NCBI RefSeq assembly: GCF_018398335.1
Contig: NZ_JAHBRX010000001.1
Location: 1,612,001-1,676,000, forward strand
Direction: 5' to 3'
From: Chelatococcus sp. HY11
Lineage (GTDB): Bacteria; Pseudomonadota; Alphaproteobacteria; Rhizobiales; Beijerinckiaceae
DNA length: 64,000 nt
Position 1 is the stretch's first letter; every line of letters starts with the position of its first letter. Both the position numbers and the translations under genes were made by a program. The notes below the pieces were generated by a model, which had not been told where the DNA came from, did not search any database, and was given only the letters and a program-made list of their open reading frames with translations. Of the stretch, positions 52,424 to 61,576 are shown in pieces.

Positions 52424-53482
52424 ATGCCGAGGGACACCGTGCCAAAGAAAACAAGATCTCCGCGCCGCCGCTCCGCCACCTCGGCTGTGACGATGGCGGA
52501 CGTCGCGGCGGCCGCGGGGGTGTCGACCCAGACGGTGTCCCGTGCGCTCCGCGATTCGTCGAGCGTCAGTGACGAGACGCTGCAGCGGATCCAGGAAGCG
52601 GTCCGCAACACGCATTACGTGCAGAACTTCGCGGCGAGTCATCTGGCATCCAACCGCAGCATGACGGTCGCGGCGATCATTCCGGCCATATCCACGTCGA
52701 TCTTTGCCGAAACGATCCAGGGCCTGTCGGATGTGCTCTTGCCTGAAGGCTACCAAGTCTTCCTTGGCCACACCGACTATGTCGCCCAGCGGGAGGAAGA
52801 CCTCATCCGCAGCCTGAGCGGCCGGCGCCCGGACGGGTTCTTCATTATTGGCACGCACCACACGCGCGACGCGACCCATATTCTCAAGCGCGCTGGCGTG
52901 CCGGTCGTTGAGAGTTGGGGCCTGACATCTCGCCCGGTCGACCTCGTGGTGGGTTTCTCCAACCATGCGGCGATGAAAACGGTGGTGAACCACCTTGCGG
53001 ATCGAGGCTACCAGCGTCTCACTTTCGCGGGTGTCATGAAGCCCGGCGACCATCGCGCCAAGGACCGCCTCAAGGGCTTTCTCGACGCCCATGGGGAGCG
53101 CTTTCCAGGCGTGGAACCACAGGTGACGACTGCCACCAGCAATTCGATGATCATGGCGACGGGCGCGGAGCTACTTGACCTCGTCCGGTCCAATTATCCA
53201 AAAACGGATGCCATCGTCTTCACCAGCGACGTCCTCGCCTCAGGCGCGGTGCTGCGTTGCAACGATCTCGGCGTCCAGGTGCCCCAAGACCTCGCGATCA
53301 CGGGCTTCGGCAATTATGATATCGCCGGGCATCTCCGGCCGAGCTTGACCACGGTGGCTATCGCGAGCCGCAGGATCGGCATGCTTTCGGCCGAACTGCT
53401 GCTCGCAAGGATGCAAGACAAGCCGATCACGGAGCGTGTGGTCGATATCGGCTTTCAATTGCTTGTCCGCGATAGTTCGTGA
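52424..53482 (+). CDS. LacI-family transcriptional regulator
   Basis: 352 residues. A basic 17-residue leader is followed by the LacI headpiece VTMADVAAAAGVSTQTVSRA with hinge AASHLASNRS, then the periplasmic-binding-like sensor domain (AAIIPAISTSIFAETIQGL, DAIVFTSDVLASGAVLRCND, ITGFGNYDIAGHLRPSLTTV). GAGGAG is 13 bases before ATG 52424, rather far, so the start is not certain. It should repress the divergent operon at 52155 through the two palindromes. Confidence 0.9.
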   Translation: MPRDTVPKKTRSPRRRSATSAVTMADVAAAAGVSTQTVSRALRDSSSVSDETLQRIQEAVRNTHYVQNFAASHLASNRSMTVAAIIPAISTSIFAETIQGLSDVLLPEGYQVFLGHTDYVAQREEDLIRSLSGRRPDGFFIIGTHHTRDATHILKRAGVPVVESWGLTSRPVDLVVGFSNHAAMKTVVNHLADRGYQRLTFAGVMKPGDHRAKDRLKGFLDAHGERFPGVEPQVTTATSNSMIMATGAELLDLVRSNYPKTDAIVFTSDVLASGAVLRCNDLGVQVPQDLAITGFGNYDIAGHLRPSLTTVAIASRRIGMLSAELLLARMQDKPITERVVDIGFQLLVRDSS

Positions 53483-53519
53483 CAGTAGCTCGGTGGAGAC
53501 GTATTGGCGATCGCCCGTC

Positions 53520-55970
53520 CTAGGCCAGATGAAGATCGTGGTACTCGGCGCTCTGCGTGAAGCCGACCAGCAGGGTCGCGCGATCGATGGCGCCGTCTTC
53601 AAGGGCCTCCAGCCAGAAGGCATAGCCATCGACATCCGGAGCACGATCGAAATAGGTGTTGTAGAGCAACTCGACGAAACCGCCGTCGCTGACCTCGCCG
53701 TGCTCTGACTGGAATTCGGCGCTCGCCAGGAAGGTGGCTGCGACGTCATCGAGCTGCAGGCCGGACTCGATGCCGACCCTCCAGAAATCAAGGCCCGGCG
53801 CATCGGGCAGGCGATCAAGGATAGCGTAGAGCGGTGCGACAGCGGCCGCCACGACATCCGTTCCGGAAACGGCCCCGATGATGGAACCGCCCTTGCCATC
53901 GCCCGTGACCGTGAAGATCGGCGCGTCGAGCGGCTCGCCGATCTTGATCGCCGCGACAGCCTCGCCATTGCTGGAGACGAAGATTTCTCCAGAGTTCTGC
54001 CCATAGGAGACCTCGATCCCCGCCGTCGCGAGATCGTTGAAACCGAGCGTATCGCCAAAGGTGAAATCGGTGAAGGTGATGCCGTTCATCTGGGCCGTGA
54101 GCCCCTGGACGAGATCGTCACCCGGACCGCCGGTGATGCTGTCAAGGCCGCCATTCGGGCGGATGTCGTCGTCATGGATCGTGCCTTGCAGCGTCTCTGT
54201 CAGATCCGTCGCGGCGATGAGATAGCGCGCATCCTCGGCAAGCCTAAAAATGGTGATACCGGTGGCGAGGGTGCCTGGCGCGTAATCCGCATAATGCTCG
54301 CCGATGGCCTCAAAACCCGGAGCATGGGAATCATTGTCATAGACGAGAATCTGGCCATCAGACCCGACGCCCTTGATCACGGTGGTCGTGTGGCCGCCGC
54401 CGGCGGGCCACGCCATGCGGACGATGTCCCCCGGCTTCACAAGCGTCGACCAGTCGAGGACCGGCTCTCCCTCATCACCGCGATAGACCACGCGCCAGAA
54501 GCCGCCGTCGGCGTTGTCGCTCGGATCCAGGTTATAGGCGTTATCCGGCAGGGCCGCGCCGACCGAGGCAGCGATTGCCTTGCCGATATTGAAGCAATCA
54601 TTAGTGTTCGGGATGTTGAAATAGACTTTGGCATAGGCCTTCGCCATCGCGACGATATCATCGGGTGTCGGTGCGCGCCCCGAGATCGGCGGAGGTATCA
54701 GGTCCGGATTGACGACGATCGGCTTATAACTGGCGTATTCAATCGCGTTGCCGTTGTCGTCGTAGGCGATCGGCACGAGAATGGTGGCATTCGCACCGAT
54801 GACGTTGCCGGCTTTCAGCTCCACCGACGACAGCTGATCCGCCGTGACCCTGGTGAGGTTGGCGTCGCCCGACCCGATCGAGGTGCCGTTCACCAGCCAC
54901 TCGTTCATGCTCGGATTTTTTGGATCCCAGAACGAAAAGCGGTCTTCGACCCATGCTTCCTGACCGGTGTAGTAGATATAGAATTCCTTGTAGCCGCTGA
55001 AGTCACTGCCGAAGGCCTGGGTCAGCGCGTCTTCCAGGGTGATCGTCTCGCCGGGCGTGAGGCGCAGCGCGATCGGCAACGTGGGGAAAAGGTCAGGCGC
55101 GGCGATTTCCGGCGGCACGACTGTCGACGGGACATAGCCCTCGATCAGCGTGCCGCCGCCTGTGAGCGGGGCGAGTTCGAACTTGCCCGGCCCCGACACG
55201 CCCGAGAACGTCATCTCGCCGACGACGACGCCATTCTCCTCGACCTGCAGGATGCCCGTCGTGGAATCGAAATGGAATTCGTTGGCCGTCAATTCGGGAA
55301 GATCGATCTTGTTGCCGCTGGAGAAAGCCGCGATCACGGCTTTGAAGCTCGCGAGATCCTGGACAACAAGGGTTCCGTTGTCCTTGAACACGATCTCCTG
55401 GGTGGCTGGAACCGCACCGTTGATCGTAACGACCGCGCCATTACCGATGGCAATGCGGCCGGTCCCTTCGATCACCAGGTCCTCGCCAAGAACAAGACGG
55501 CCCGCGCCGACCGCCGAAAGCAACTTGTTGTTGACGAAAGTCCCTTCACCAATGATCGAGATCCCCGCGACCTCACCGCTGGTGACGATGCCCGTGCTCG
55601 TGAAGCTCGCGCCACCGGCGATATTGACCGTCAATATGCCGCCCTTCGCGTAAGGCGAAAGAGCACCCGCCAATGATACGTCGCCATTGACCTCGAGCCG
55701 GGCGAAAGCCGTCTCGCCATAGTTCATGATGACGGTGCCGGCGGCGAAAATGGTCGAATCCGCGGTCAATATCGCGGGAGAACTCCCGTCGGTGGAGCCG
55801 AGGACGATGGTCATGTCCTCAAGCGTGATGGCACCGACCTCAGGATTTCCACTCGCAATGACGACCGTGTCACCGGGTTGCGGCAGACCGTTCTCACCGG
55901 TCCCCTCAGCCTTCCAGTTCGACTGATCGGACCAGTTACCCGCACCGCCGTTCCAGACCCAGGTCGCCAT
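53520..55970 (-). CDS. Exported multidomain protein: beta passenger, papain-like region, RTX-like segment, DUF4214-like tail
   Basis: 816 residues, no Sec signal. Residues 1-300 are a Gly/Val-rich beta-solenoid opening with ATWVWNGGAGNWSDQSNWKA. Residues 440-580 look like a papain-type peptidase or amidase: Cys459 in NTNDCFNIGKA, His527 in AGGGHTTTVIKG and Asp545-Asn546 in LVYDNDS are in the right order. Residues 592-622 have an RTX-like LDSITGGPGDDLVQGL. The last 85 residues, LLYNTYFDRAPDVDGYAFWL, are DUF4214-like. RTX segments and the missing N-terminal signal suggest type I secretion; no such exporter is in this window. GGGGGAG precedes the ATG at 55970. Target unknown. Confidence 0.78.
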   Translation of the reverse strand: MATWVWNGGAGNWSDQSNWKAEGTGENGLPQPGDTVVIASGNPEVGAITLEDMTIVLGSTDGSSPAILTADSTIFAAGTVIMNYGETAFARLEVNGDVSLAGALSPYAKGGILTVNIAGGASFTSTGIVTSGEVAGISIIGEGTFVNNKLLSAVGAGRLVLGEDLVIEGTGRIAIGNGAVVTINGAVPATQEIVFKDNGTLVVQDLASFKAVIAAFSSGNKIDLPELTANEFHFDSTTGILQVEENGVVVGEMTFSGVSGPGKFELAPLTGGGTLIEGYVPSTVVPPEIAAPDLFPTLPIALRLTPGETITLEDALTQAFGSDFSGYKEFYIYYTGQEAWVEDRFSFWDPKNPSMNEWLVNGTSIGSGDANLTRVTADQLSSVELKAGNVIGANATILVPIAYDDNGNAIEYASYKPIVVNPDLIPPPISGRAPTPDDIVAMAKAYAKVYFNIPNTNDCFNIGKAIAASVGAALPDNAYNLDPSDNADGGFWRVVYRGDEGEPVLDWSTLVKPGDIVRMAWPAGGGHTTTVIKGVGSDGQILVYDNDSHAPGFEAIGEHYADYAPGTLATGITIFRLAEDARYLIAATDLTETLQGTIHDDDIRPNGGLDSITGGPGDDLVQGLTAQMNGITFTDFTFGDTLGFNDLATAGIEVSYGQNSGEIFVSSNGEAVAAIKIGEPLDAPIFTVTGDGKGGSIIGAVSGTDVVAAAVAPLYAILDRLPDAPGLDFWRVGIESGLQLDDVAATFLASAEFQSEHGEVSDGGFVELLYNTYFDRAPDVDGYAFWLEALEDGAIDRATLLVGFTQSAEYHDLHLA

Positions 55971-56213
55971 TGCACTCCCCCTCGGATGCCGCGATCGCCG
56001 ACCGCTCGGCACAGCCCGCTGCAGGCTTGTCAACTATGAATTTCACCAGTCAATAATACAAGAGATTCGCGATTGAAACCGAACTACTTGAGTAAAAAAG
56101 GCCCGGCGTCATGGTTCACGATTAGGCTGATCTCTGCCGTGAGGGGCTTCTACTCGCGCTGACGTCGCGGGGATGATGACTTCGGACCGCAGGCTCATAA
56201 GCGTCGGGCTGGC

Positions 56214-56260
56214 GGAGCATGTTCTTGCTGACAAGCTGGACGCTCGCAAGAACATGCTCC
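56214..56260. repeat. Strong palindrome, terminator-like
   Basis: GGAGCATGTTCTTGC (56214-56228) and GCAAGAACATGCTCC (56246-56260) form a perfect 15-bp stem with a 17-base loop. It lies 22 bp after the stop of the lectin-like gene and could end its transcript, but there is no T-run. The GAGCATGTTCTTG core resembles intergenic palindromes I know from Rhizobiales. Confidence 0.65.
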
Positions 56261-56282
56261 GTATAGACCAGCAAAAAGGAGC

Positions 56283-56945
56283 TCAGTTGGCCGCGAAGCA
56301 GTAGAACAACCCGGCCCCGCCTGTCGTCTTCAAGGCATCCTGGCTGCAGCCACGCGAGGGATGAGAAGAATTCCACGACTTGGCCGGAGGTTCCTCGTTG
56401 AGCCCCATGCGATCGTGATGCCCGACCATCGCCGCGCCATCGGCACCGCTCTTTGTCCAGTTGCCGCAGGTCATGTCGTTGCCGGCCGAGAACGCCGTTC
56501 CATCCGGCTGGGAGCCCGTGAGCACATCGTGGATGTTGGGCGTGTCGCCGCGTCCGTTGACGACCGTGCCCTTTTCCGTCAGCGCGGTCTGCTTCGTGAG
56601 ATTGTTGGCGCTGCCGTGAAGGTCCGCGACATCCTTGGCAATGACGACACCCTTGACGTTCTGCCACGGCCCCCGGCCAATGCGATCACGGGCATTGACC
56701 GCTGTCGCGCCATCCAGAGCCTGCGCTGAGAGATAGGCCCGCCAGGTCTTAGATCCGGCCCCCACGGCCTGAGCGAGGGTCTGGCAGAGGCGGTCCGCGC
56801 CTTCGAGACCACCGAGATTAGCGCCTTGGCCGGGCCCCGCGCTCGTCACGAAAAATGTCATGTCCGCCTGCTGCGCTTGCGCGGCGGCGCCGAATGCGCC
56901 GATCAACAGCCCGCAAGCCAGCGCCGATGCCTTTAACATACTCAT
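56283..56945 (-). CDS. Exported lectin-fold-like protein
   Basis: 220 residues with a signal peptide (cleavage near AQAQ). The mature part reads MTFFVTSAGPGQGANLGGLE, GADRLCQTLAQAVGAGSKTW, RAYLSAQ, then NARDRIGRGPWQN and HPSRGCSQDALKTTGGAGL ending CFAAN. This is a compact Cys-paired domain common in proteobacterial exported proteins and related to C-type-lectin/endostatin-like folds; its role is not known. GGAGG is 5 bases before the ATG at 56945, which decides the start. It precedes the 816-residue exported protein gene on the same strand. Confidence 0.8.
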   Translation of the reverse strand: MSMLKASALACGLLIGAFGAAAQAQQADMTFFVTSAGPGQGANLGGLEGADRLCQTLAQAVGAGSKTWRAYLSAQALDGATAVNARDRIGRGPWQNVKGVVIAKDVADLHGSANNLTKQTALTEKGTVVNGRGDTPNIHDVLTGSQPDGTAFSAGNDMTCGNWTKSGADGAAMVGHHDRMGLNEEPPAKSWNSSHPSRGCSQDALKTTGGAGLFYCFAAN

Positions 56946-57166
56946 CCCGACCTCCCTAGTAGCGCTCAACGTCTTCGACCAAGATGCGCAGGTCGATTTA
57001 AAGGAGAGAACGCTTATCCGAGTCTCATCACATTTTCTTGTAGGGAGATGCAGCCGAAAAACGCGCCGCCGGCCTCAACTTTGCTTTGCGGCGCGAGATG
57101 CAAGACCGGCGTATCTCCCGCCGGGAAGCTGACCAGCCTGGCAGAGCCGTTTGCCTTTCGTAGCCC

Positions 57167-58048
57167 TCAGCCGGATTTCAGCGTCGGATCGAGGCGGTCG
57201 CGCACCCAATCTCCGAGGATCGAAATGGACATCGTGGTTAGAAAGATTGCCATGCCGGGCAGGATTGCGATCCACCAGGCGGTCATGAGATAGGCGCGGC
57301 CGGCGCCAAGCATCTGGCCAAGGCTCGTCAACGGTGGACGGATCCCAAGCCCAAGGAAGCTGAGCGACGTCTCGAGCAGGATGACCTGCGGAAAGTTCAA
57401 GGTGAACTGAACGATCAGCACGCTCAGGATGTTGGGCAGGATGTGCCTCGCATAGACATGCCAGGCGGGCGCGCCGAGCGCCACGACAGCCATGGCATAG
57501 CCCTGGGTATTGGCCGCGATGACGACGCCGCGGGTGAGACGCGCGAAGACCTCCCAGCCATAGAACCCCATGATGACGATGAACAGCGTGAAGCTGCCGC
57601 CGAACAGAGCGATCAGCGCCAGCGCGATCAGCATGAAAGGCAAAGAGGCTTGCACGTCGGCCATCATCATGATGGCCTCCTCCACCCAACCGCGGAAATG
57701 GGCGGCCAGAAAGCCGAGCAGCGTGCCGATGAAGGCGCCGATCATCGTGCCGCCCAGCGCGACCAGCACGCTGAAGCGGATGGCATAAATAAGCCGGCTC
57801 AGGACATCGCGTCCAAGCTCGTCGGTCCCAAGCACATGCGCCCAGGTGCCACCAAGAAAGACGGGCGGCTTCAGGCGGTTGATCAGGGATTGGGTCCGAT
57901 AGTCGTAGGGCGCGAGGATGTCTGCGAACAGGAAGACGATGAAGATCAGCGCCACGAAGACCAGCGAGGCGACGACCAGAGCGGGGTAGCGCGCCTCGGC
58001 CTTGACCGGAGCGGTGTCAGTCCGACGGGTTGGCCAGAACAATGCCAT
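57167..58048 (-). CDS. Dipeptide-type ABC permease (DppC-like)
   Basis: 293 residues with six membrane helices. The DppC loop VLGTDELGRDVLSRLIYAIR and the EAA-type loop AVVALGAPAWHVYARHILPN are present. A GGGAGG box lies before the ATG. Last gene of the operon; forms a pair with the permease at 58064. Confidence 0.9.
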   Translation of the reverse strand: MALFWPTRRTDTAPVKAEARYPALVVASLVFVALIFIVFLFADILAPYDYRTQSLINRLKPPVFLGGTWAHVLGTDELGRDVLSRLIYAIRFSVLVALGGTMIGAFIGTLLGFLAAHFRGWVEEAIMMMADVQASLPFMLIALALIALFGGSFTLFIVIMGFYGWEVFARLTRGVVIAANTQGYAMAVVALGAPAWHVYARHILPNILSVLIVQFTLNFPQVILLETSLSFLGLGIRPPLTSLGQMLGAGRAYLMTAWWIAILPGMAIFLTTMSISILGDWVRDRLDPTLKSG

Positions 58049-58063
58049 CTCGACCCTCCCCGC

Positions 58064-58999
58064 TCAGTTCTCGGCCCGCGCCGCGCGCATGCGGGGGTCG
58101 ATCAAGGTGTAGATGACATCGACGGCAAGGTTGGCCAGGATCATGGTGATCGACACCATGATCAGAATGGCCTGGACCAGCGCGAAGTCACGGGACGTCA
58201 CAGCATTGACGAGGAGGCGCCCGACGCCGGGAACGGCGAATACGGTCTCCACGATGATCGAACCCGCGACGAGATCGCCGAGCTTCAGACCGACGATCGT
58301 GATGATGGGGATCGCTGCATTGGGCAGCGCATGCCACAGCACGCGACGCGGGCGCGGCACGCCCTTGGCACGCGCGGCGGTCACATATTGCTTGTTGAGC
58401 ACCTCCAGCATCGCCGAACGCGTGAAGCGCGCGAAGGTGCCGGCAAAATGGGTGCCGAGCGTGACAGCCGGCAGGATCAGGTGCCAGATCGTGGCATCCC
58501 CGGAGCTCGGCAAGAGCCGCCAATGGAGCGAGAACAGGAGAATGAGCAGAATGCCGAGAAAGAAGTTGGGCAGGCTGAAGCCGAGCACGGCGAAGCTCAT
58601 CACAAAGCGGTCGATCGGCCGGTTGCGGTTGAGCGCCGCGACGATGCCGAGACCGACGCCGAGCACGAGCCCGAGGGAAAAGGCGAGCAGGCCTAGCCGC
58701 AACGTATGCGGCAGTGCCGTCGCGATAAGCTCCACCGCCGGCTGCTGGTCAGACAGCGACAGGCCGAAATCCCCCTGTGCGATGCTTGCGAGATAGGACA
58801 AATACTGCTGCCAGAGCGGCCGATCGAGGCCGAACTTCTCGCGATAATGGGCGATGACCTCGGGCGAAGCCTGATCGCCGACAAGCGCATCGATCGGATC
58901 CCCTGAGAGGTTCAAGGCGATGAATGTGAATGTCACGATGATCCAGACGGTCAGGATGCCACGGACAACTTTCGTGAGAAAATGGCGGCCGAGCATCAT
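58064..58999 (-). CDS. Dipeptide-type ABC permease (DppB-like)
   Basis: 311 residues with six membrane helices. Typical DppB blocks are KVVRGILTVWIIVTFTFIAL, YREKFGLDRPLWQQYLSYLA, GDFGLSLSDQQPAVELI and YVTAARAKGVPRPRRVLWHA. The ATG at 58999 overlaps the phosphodiesterase stop by 4 bp, so the two are co-translated. Confidence 0.9.
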   Translation of the reverse strand: MMLGRHFLTKVVRGILTVWIIVTFTFIALNLSGDPIDALVGDQASPEVIAHYREKFGLDRPLWQQYLSYLASIAQGDFGLSLSDQQPAVELIATALPHTLRLGLLAFSLGLVLGVGLGIVAALNRNRPIDRFVMSFAVLGFSLPNFFLGILLILLFSLHWRLLPSSGDATIWHLILPAVTLGTHFAGTFARFTRSAMLEVLNKQYVTAARAKGVPRPRRVLWHALPNAAIPIITIVGLKLGDLVAGSIIVETVFAVPGVGRLLVNAVTSRDFALVQAILIMVSITMILANLAVDVIYTLIDPRMRAARAEN

Positions 59000-59718
59000 G
59001 CCGCTCCGGCTGCGGTTTGCCCGCTCAGCAGCGTCGGATCGTTGACGAGCACAGCCGCAGGCGCGCGGGCGACGATGCCCGCGAGGTCGGCCGCGCCGAT
59101 ATCGCCCGCGTCGCGGCCGGTGCGGGCGCCCCCCGCGGTCACCCACACCGGCCGCTGCGCGAGGAGGCACCTGGCCTCGTCGCCCCCCAAATCTGCCTCC
59201 CAGACCCGAAAGGCACGCGCCCCTGCCCGCGCGAAGGCTTCGGCATCCGCGCCTTCGGGCAGAAAGGCGAGGATATTGACGTCTGGCAGAAGACGGCTCG
59301 CCTCGGCCGCCTGGCGGTGATCACGCACACCAATCCAGATGCGCTCGCGGACGCCAGCCCGTTCCACCGTTGCCGCGATGGCATCGATGATCGCGAGATC
59401 CTGGGTCTTCACATCGATCAGCGCCGGCCGGTACGGGCAGATAGTTGCCAGCGCCGCGGCAAGGGTCGTCAGCGCGCCGCGTGGCAAAGGCATAGCGAGC
59501 AACGTATCACTGGGGAGGTCGGCCACCGCATCAGCGCGGCCCGCCAGACGCGCCAATGTGGGATCATGGCAGGCGACAACGACGCCGTCGGCGGCAAGAC
59601 GCGCATCCGTCTCGATGATGTCGGCCCCGGCCGCAATGGCCGCGCGATAGGCCTCAAGCGTGTTTTCGGGGTAACGGGCGGAATAGCCACGATGCGCGAT
59701 GGCGAGCGGCCGGGTCAT
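58996..59718 (-). CDS. Glycerophosphodiester phosphodiesterase (GDPD) inside the ABC operon
   Basis: 240 residues without a signal peptide. The GDPD active-site set is complete: His9-Arg10 in IAHRGYSARYPENTLEAY, Glu36 and Asp38 in ADIIETDARL, and His51 in VVACHDPTL; the barrel continues with IDVKTQD and ends in LVNDPTLLSGQ. It hydrolyses a phosphodiester in the cytoplasm. The gene overlaps the ATPase upstream and the permease downstream by 4 bp each, so the enzyme is made in step with the importer. The natural reading is that the importer brings in a phosphodiester that this enzyme cleaves. Confidence 0.92.
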   Translation of the reverse strand: MTRPLAIAHRGYSARYPENTLEAYRAAIAAGADIIETDARLAADGVVVACHDPTLARLAGRADAVADLPSDTLLAMPLPRGALTTLAAALATICPYRPALIDVKTQDLAIIDAIAATVERAGVRERIWIGVRDHRQAAEASRLLPDVNILAFLPEGADAEAFARAGARAFRVWEADLGGDEARCLLAQRPVWVTAGGARTGRDAGDIGAADLAGIVARAPAAVLVNDPTLLSGQTAAGAA

Positions 59719-60719
59719 GATACGGTCCTGAAATCTTCGGCGAAATGGCAACGCACCCGCCGGTCCTCGACTGCACGCAACTCCGGCTTCTCCGCGGAGC
59801 AGCGCGGCCGCGCATAGGGACAGCGGGTATGGAAATGGCAGCCGGACGGCGGATTGGCCGGTGAGGGCGGATCACCCACGAGCCGCGCCCTTGGCTCACC
59901 CTTGACCGCTGACAGGTCCGGAATGGCCGCGAGAAGCGCCATCGTGTAGGGATGCAGCGGTTGTCGATAGAGCGGATCGGTTTCGCCTTCCTCGACGATC
60001 TGGCCGAGATACATCACCGCGACCCGATGCGAGAGCTTCTTCACCACCCTGAGGTCATGGGAGATGAAGAGATAGGCGATATCGAAACGTTCCTGCAGTT
60101 CCTGGAGGAGATCGGTGACGGTTGCCTGCACGGACACATCGAGTGCCGAGACCGGCTCGTCACAGACGATCAGGCTCGGCCGCATGGCCAGCGCGCGGGC
60201 GATCACGACGCGCTGTGCCTGCCCGCCGCTGATCTGATGGGGGTAACGATCGGCTAATTCGATCGGCAGCGCCACCGCCGCCATGAGCCGCGCCACCTCT
60301 TCGTCGCGCCCCGACCGCTCGCCGATATCATGAAGATCGAGCGGCTCGCGGATCTGCCGGGCGATGGGCAGGCGCGGATCAAGCGCCGATTGCGGGTTCT
60401 GGAAGATCATCTGCACGTCACGCCGCTGGCTCTGCCAGTCCTTCGGGGTCAGCCGCGTCAGGTCACGCCCCTTGAACGTGATGGCGCCGCCGCTCGGCTT
60501 CTCGAGCCCGACGATCATGCGCCCCGTCGTGGACTTGCCGCAGCCGGATTCCCCGACGAGACCGAGGGTCTCGCCGATGCGCAACGTCAACGATACATCC
60601 TCGACGGCGCGGATCGTACGCTCGCGCCGCAGCAGCGACCGCCGCCCACCGAAATGGCGGCGCAGATGTGTGACCGCGAGCAATGTATCCGAGGCGTTAG
60701 CCGCTTGCGTATCGCTCAT
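59715..60719 (-). CDS. Dipeptide-type ABC ATPase (DppF-like)
   Basis: 334 residues. Walker A GESGCGKST, signature ISGGQAQRV, Walker B LIVCDEPVSALD, then HPYTMALLAAIPDL and the Cys-rich oligopeptide end CHFHTRCPYARPRC. Overlaps both neighbours by 4 bp. Paired with the ATPase at 60716. Confidence 0.92.
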   Translation of the reverse strand: MSDTQAANASDTLLAVTHLRRHFGGRRSLLRRERTIRAVEDVSLTLRIGETLGLVGESGCGKSTTGRMIVGLEKPSGGAITFKGRDLTRLTPKDWQSQRRDVQMIFQNPQSALDPRLPIARQIREPLDLHDIGERSGRDEEVARLMAAVALPIELADRYPHQISGGQAQRVVIARALAMRPSLIVCDEPVSALDVSVQATVTDLLQELQERFDIAYLFISHDLRVVKKLSHRVAVMYLGQIVEEGETDPLYRQPLHPYTMALLAAIPDLSAVKGEPRARLVGDPPSPANPPSGCHFHTRCPYARPRCSAEKPELRAVEDRRVRCHFAEDFRTVS

Positions 60720-61576
60720 CTTCCGCTCCGCTGGCGATAGACCGGCGCGGCGACATCGAGGCGCGGCATGGCGGCGAGAAGCGTCTGCGTATAGGGCGCT
60801 TCCGGCGCCCCGAGCACGCGCGCCGCCGGCCCACTCTCGACCACACAGCCGTGGCGCATGACCACCACGGTATCGGCCATTTCAGCGACGACACCGAGGT
60901 CATGCGTGATGAACAGGATCGCCATGCCGAGTTCAGCCTTGAGGCGGTTCAGGAGATCCAGGATCTGCGCCTGGATGGTGACGTCGAGGGCCGTCGTCGG
61001 CTCGTCGGCGATGAGCAGTTGCGGCTCACAGGCGAGCGCCATGGCGATCATGATGCGCTGCGCCATGCCACCGGAAAACTGGTGGACATAGGACGCAAGC
61101 CTCTGCTCAGGCTCCGGAATCCCGACCATAGCCAGGAGTTCCAGTGCCCGCTTCTGGCGCTGGGGCTCGCTGAGATCGGTGTGCAGCCGCAATGTCTCGC
61201 GCAACTGCGCCCCGACAGTATGCAGGGGGTTGAGTGATCCCAGCGGGTCCTGGAAGACCATGCCGATGCCGCGTCCGCGAATGCGCTCAAGGGTCGCCTC
61301 GTCAGCGGCCGCGAGATCCCTCCCCCCGAACAGGATGCGTCCGCCGGTCAGGCGGCCATTGCGCGGCAGGAGGCCCAGAATGGCCTGGCAGGTGACGCTC
61401 TTGCCGCTGCCGCTTTCGCCAACGACGCAGGTGGTCCGACCTTGCTCCACACGGAAGGACACCGCATGGAGAACGTCGGCATAGCCCCGCGTCGTGCGAA
61501 AGCCGACGGTGACATCCTCGACGGCGAGGAGCGGGCCGCCATCCTCACGCGGCCCTTCCATGGTCATGCCAGTCAC
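60716..61576 (-). CDS. Dipeptide-type ABC ATPase (DppD-like)
   Basis: 286 residues. Walker [11 protein letters not shown]-loop [17 protein letters not shown], signature FSGGMAQRI and Walker [13 protein letters not shown]. Unlike many DppD proteins it lacks the long C-terminal Cys extension, ending soon after [17 protein letters not shown] at 61576 overlaps the binding-protein stop; ATG 61567 is an alternative start. Confidence 0.9.
   Translation of the reverse strand: MTGMTMEGPREDGGPLLAVEDVTVGFRTTRGYADVLHAVSFRVEQGRTTCVVGESGSGKSVTCQAILGLLPRNGRLTGGRILFGGRDLAAADEATLERIRGRGIGMVFQDPLGSLNPLHTVGAQLRETLRLHTDLSEPQRQKRALELLAMVGIPEPEQRLASYVHQFSGGMAQRIMIAMALACEPQLLIADEPTTALDVTIQAQILDLLNRLKAELGMAILFITHDLGVVAEMADTVVVMRHGCVVESGPAARVLGAPEAPYTQTLLAAMPRLDVAAPVYRQRSGR

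Noticed and set aside
54174-55676. 500-codon plus-strand frame
   Set aside because: Antisense to the multidomain exported protein; low-complexity Arg/Asp translation with no motif.
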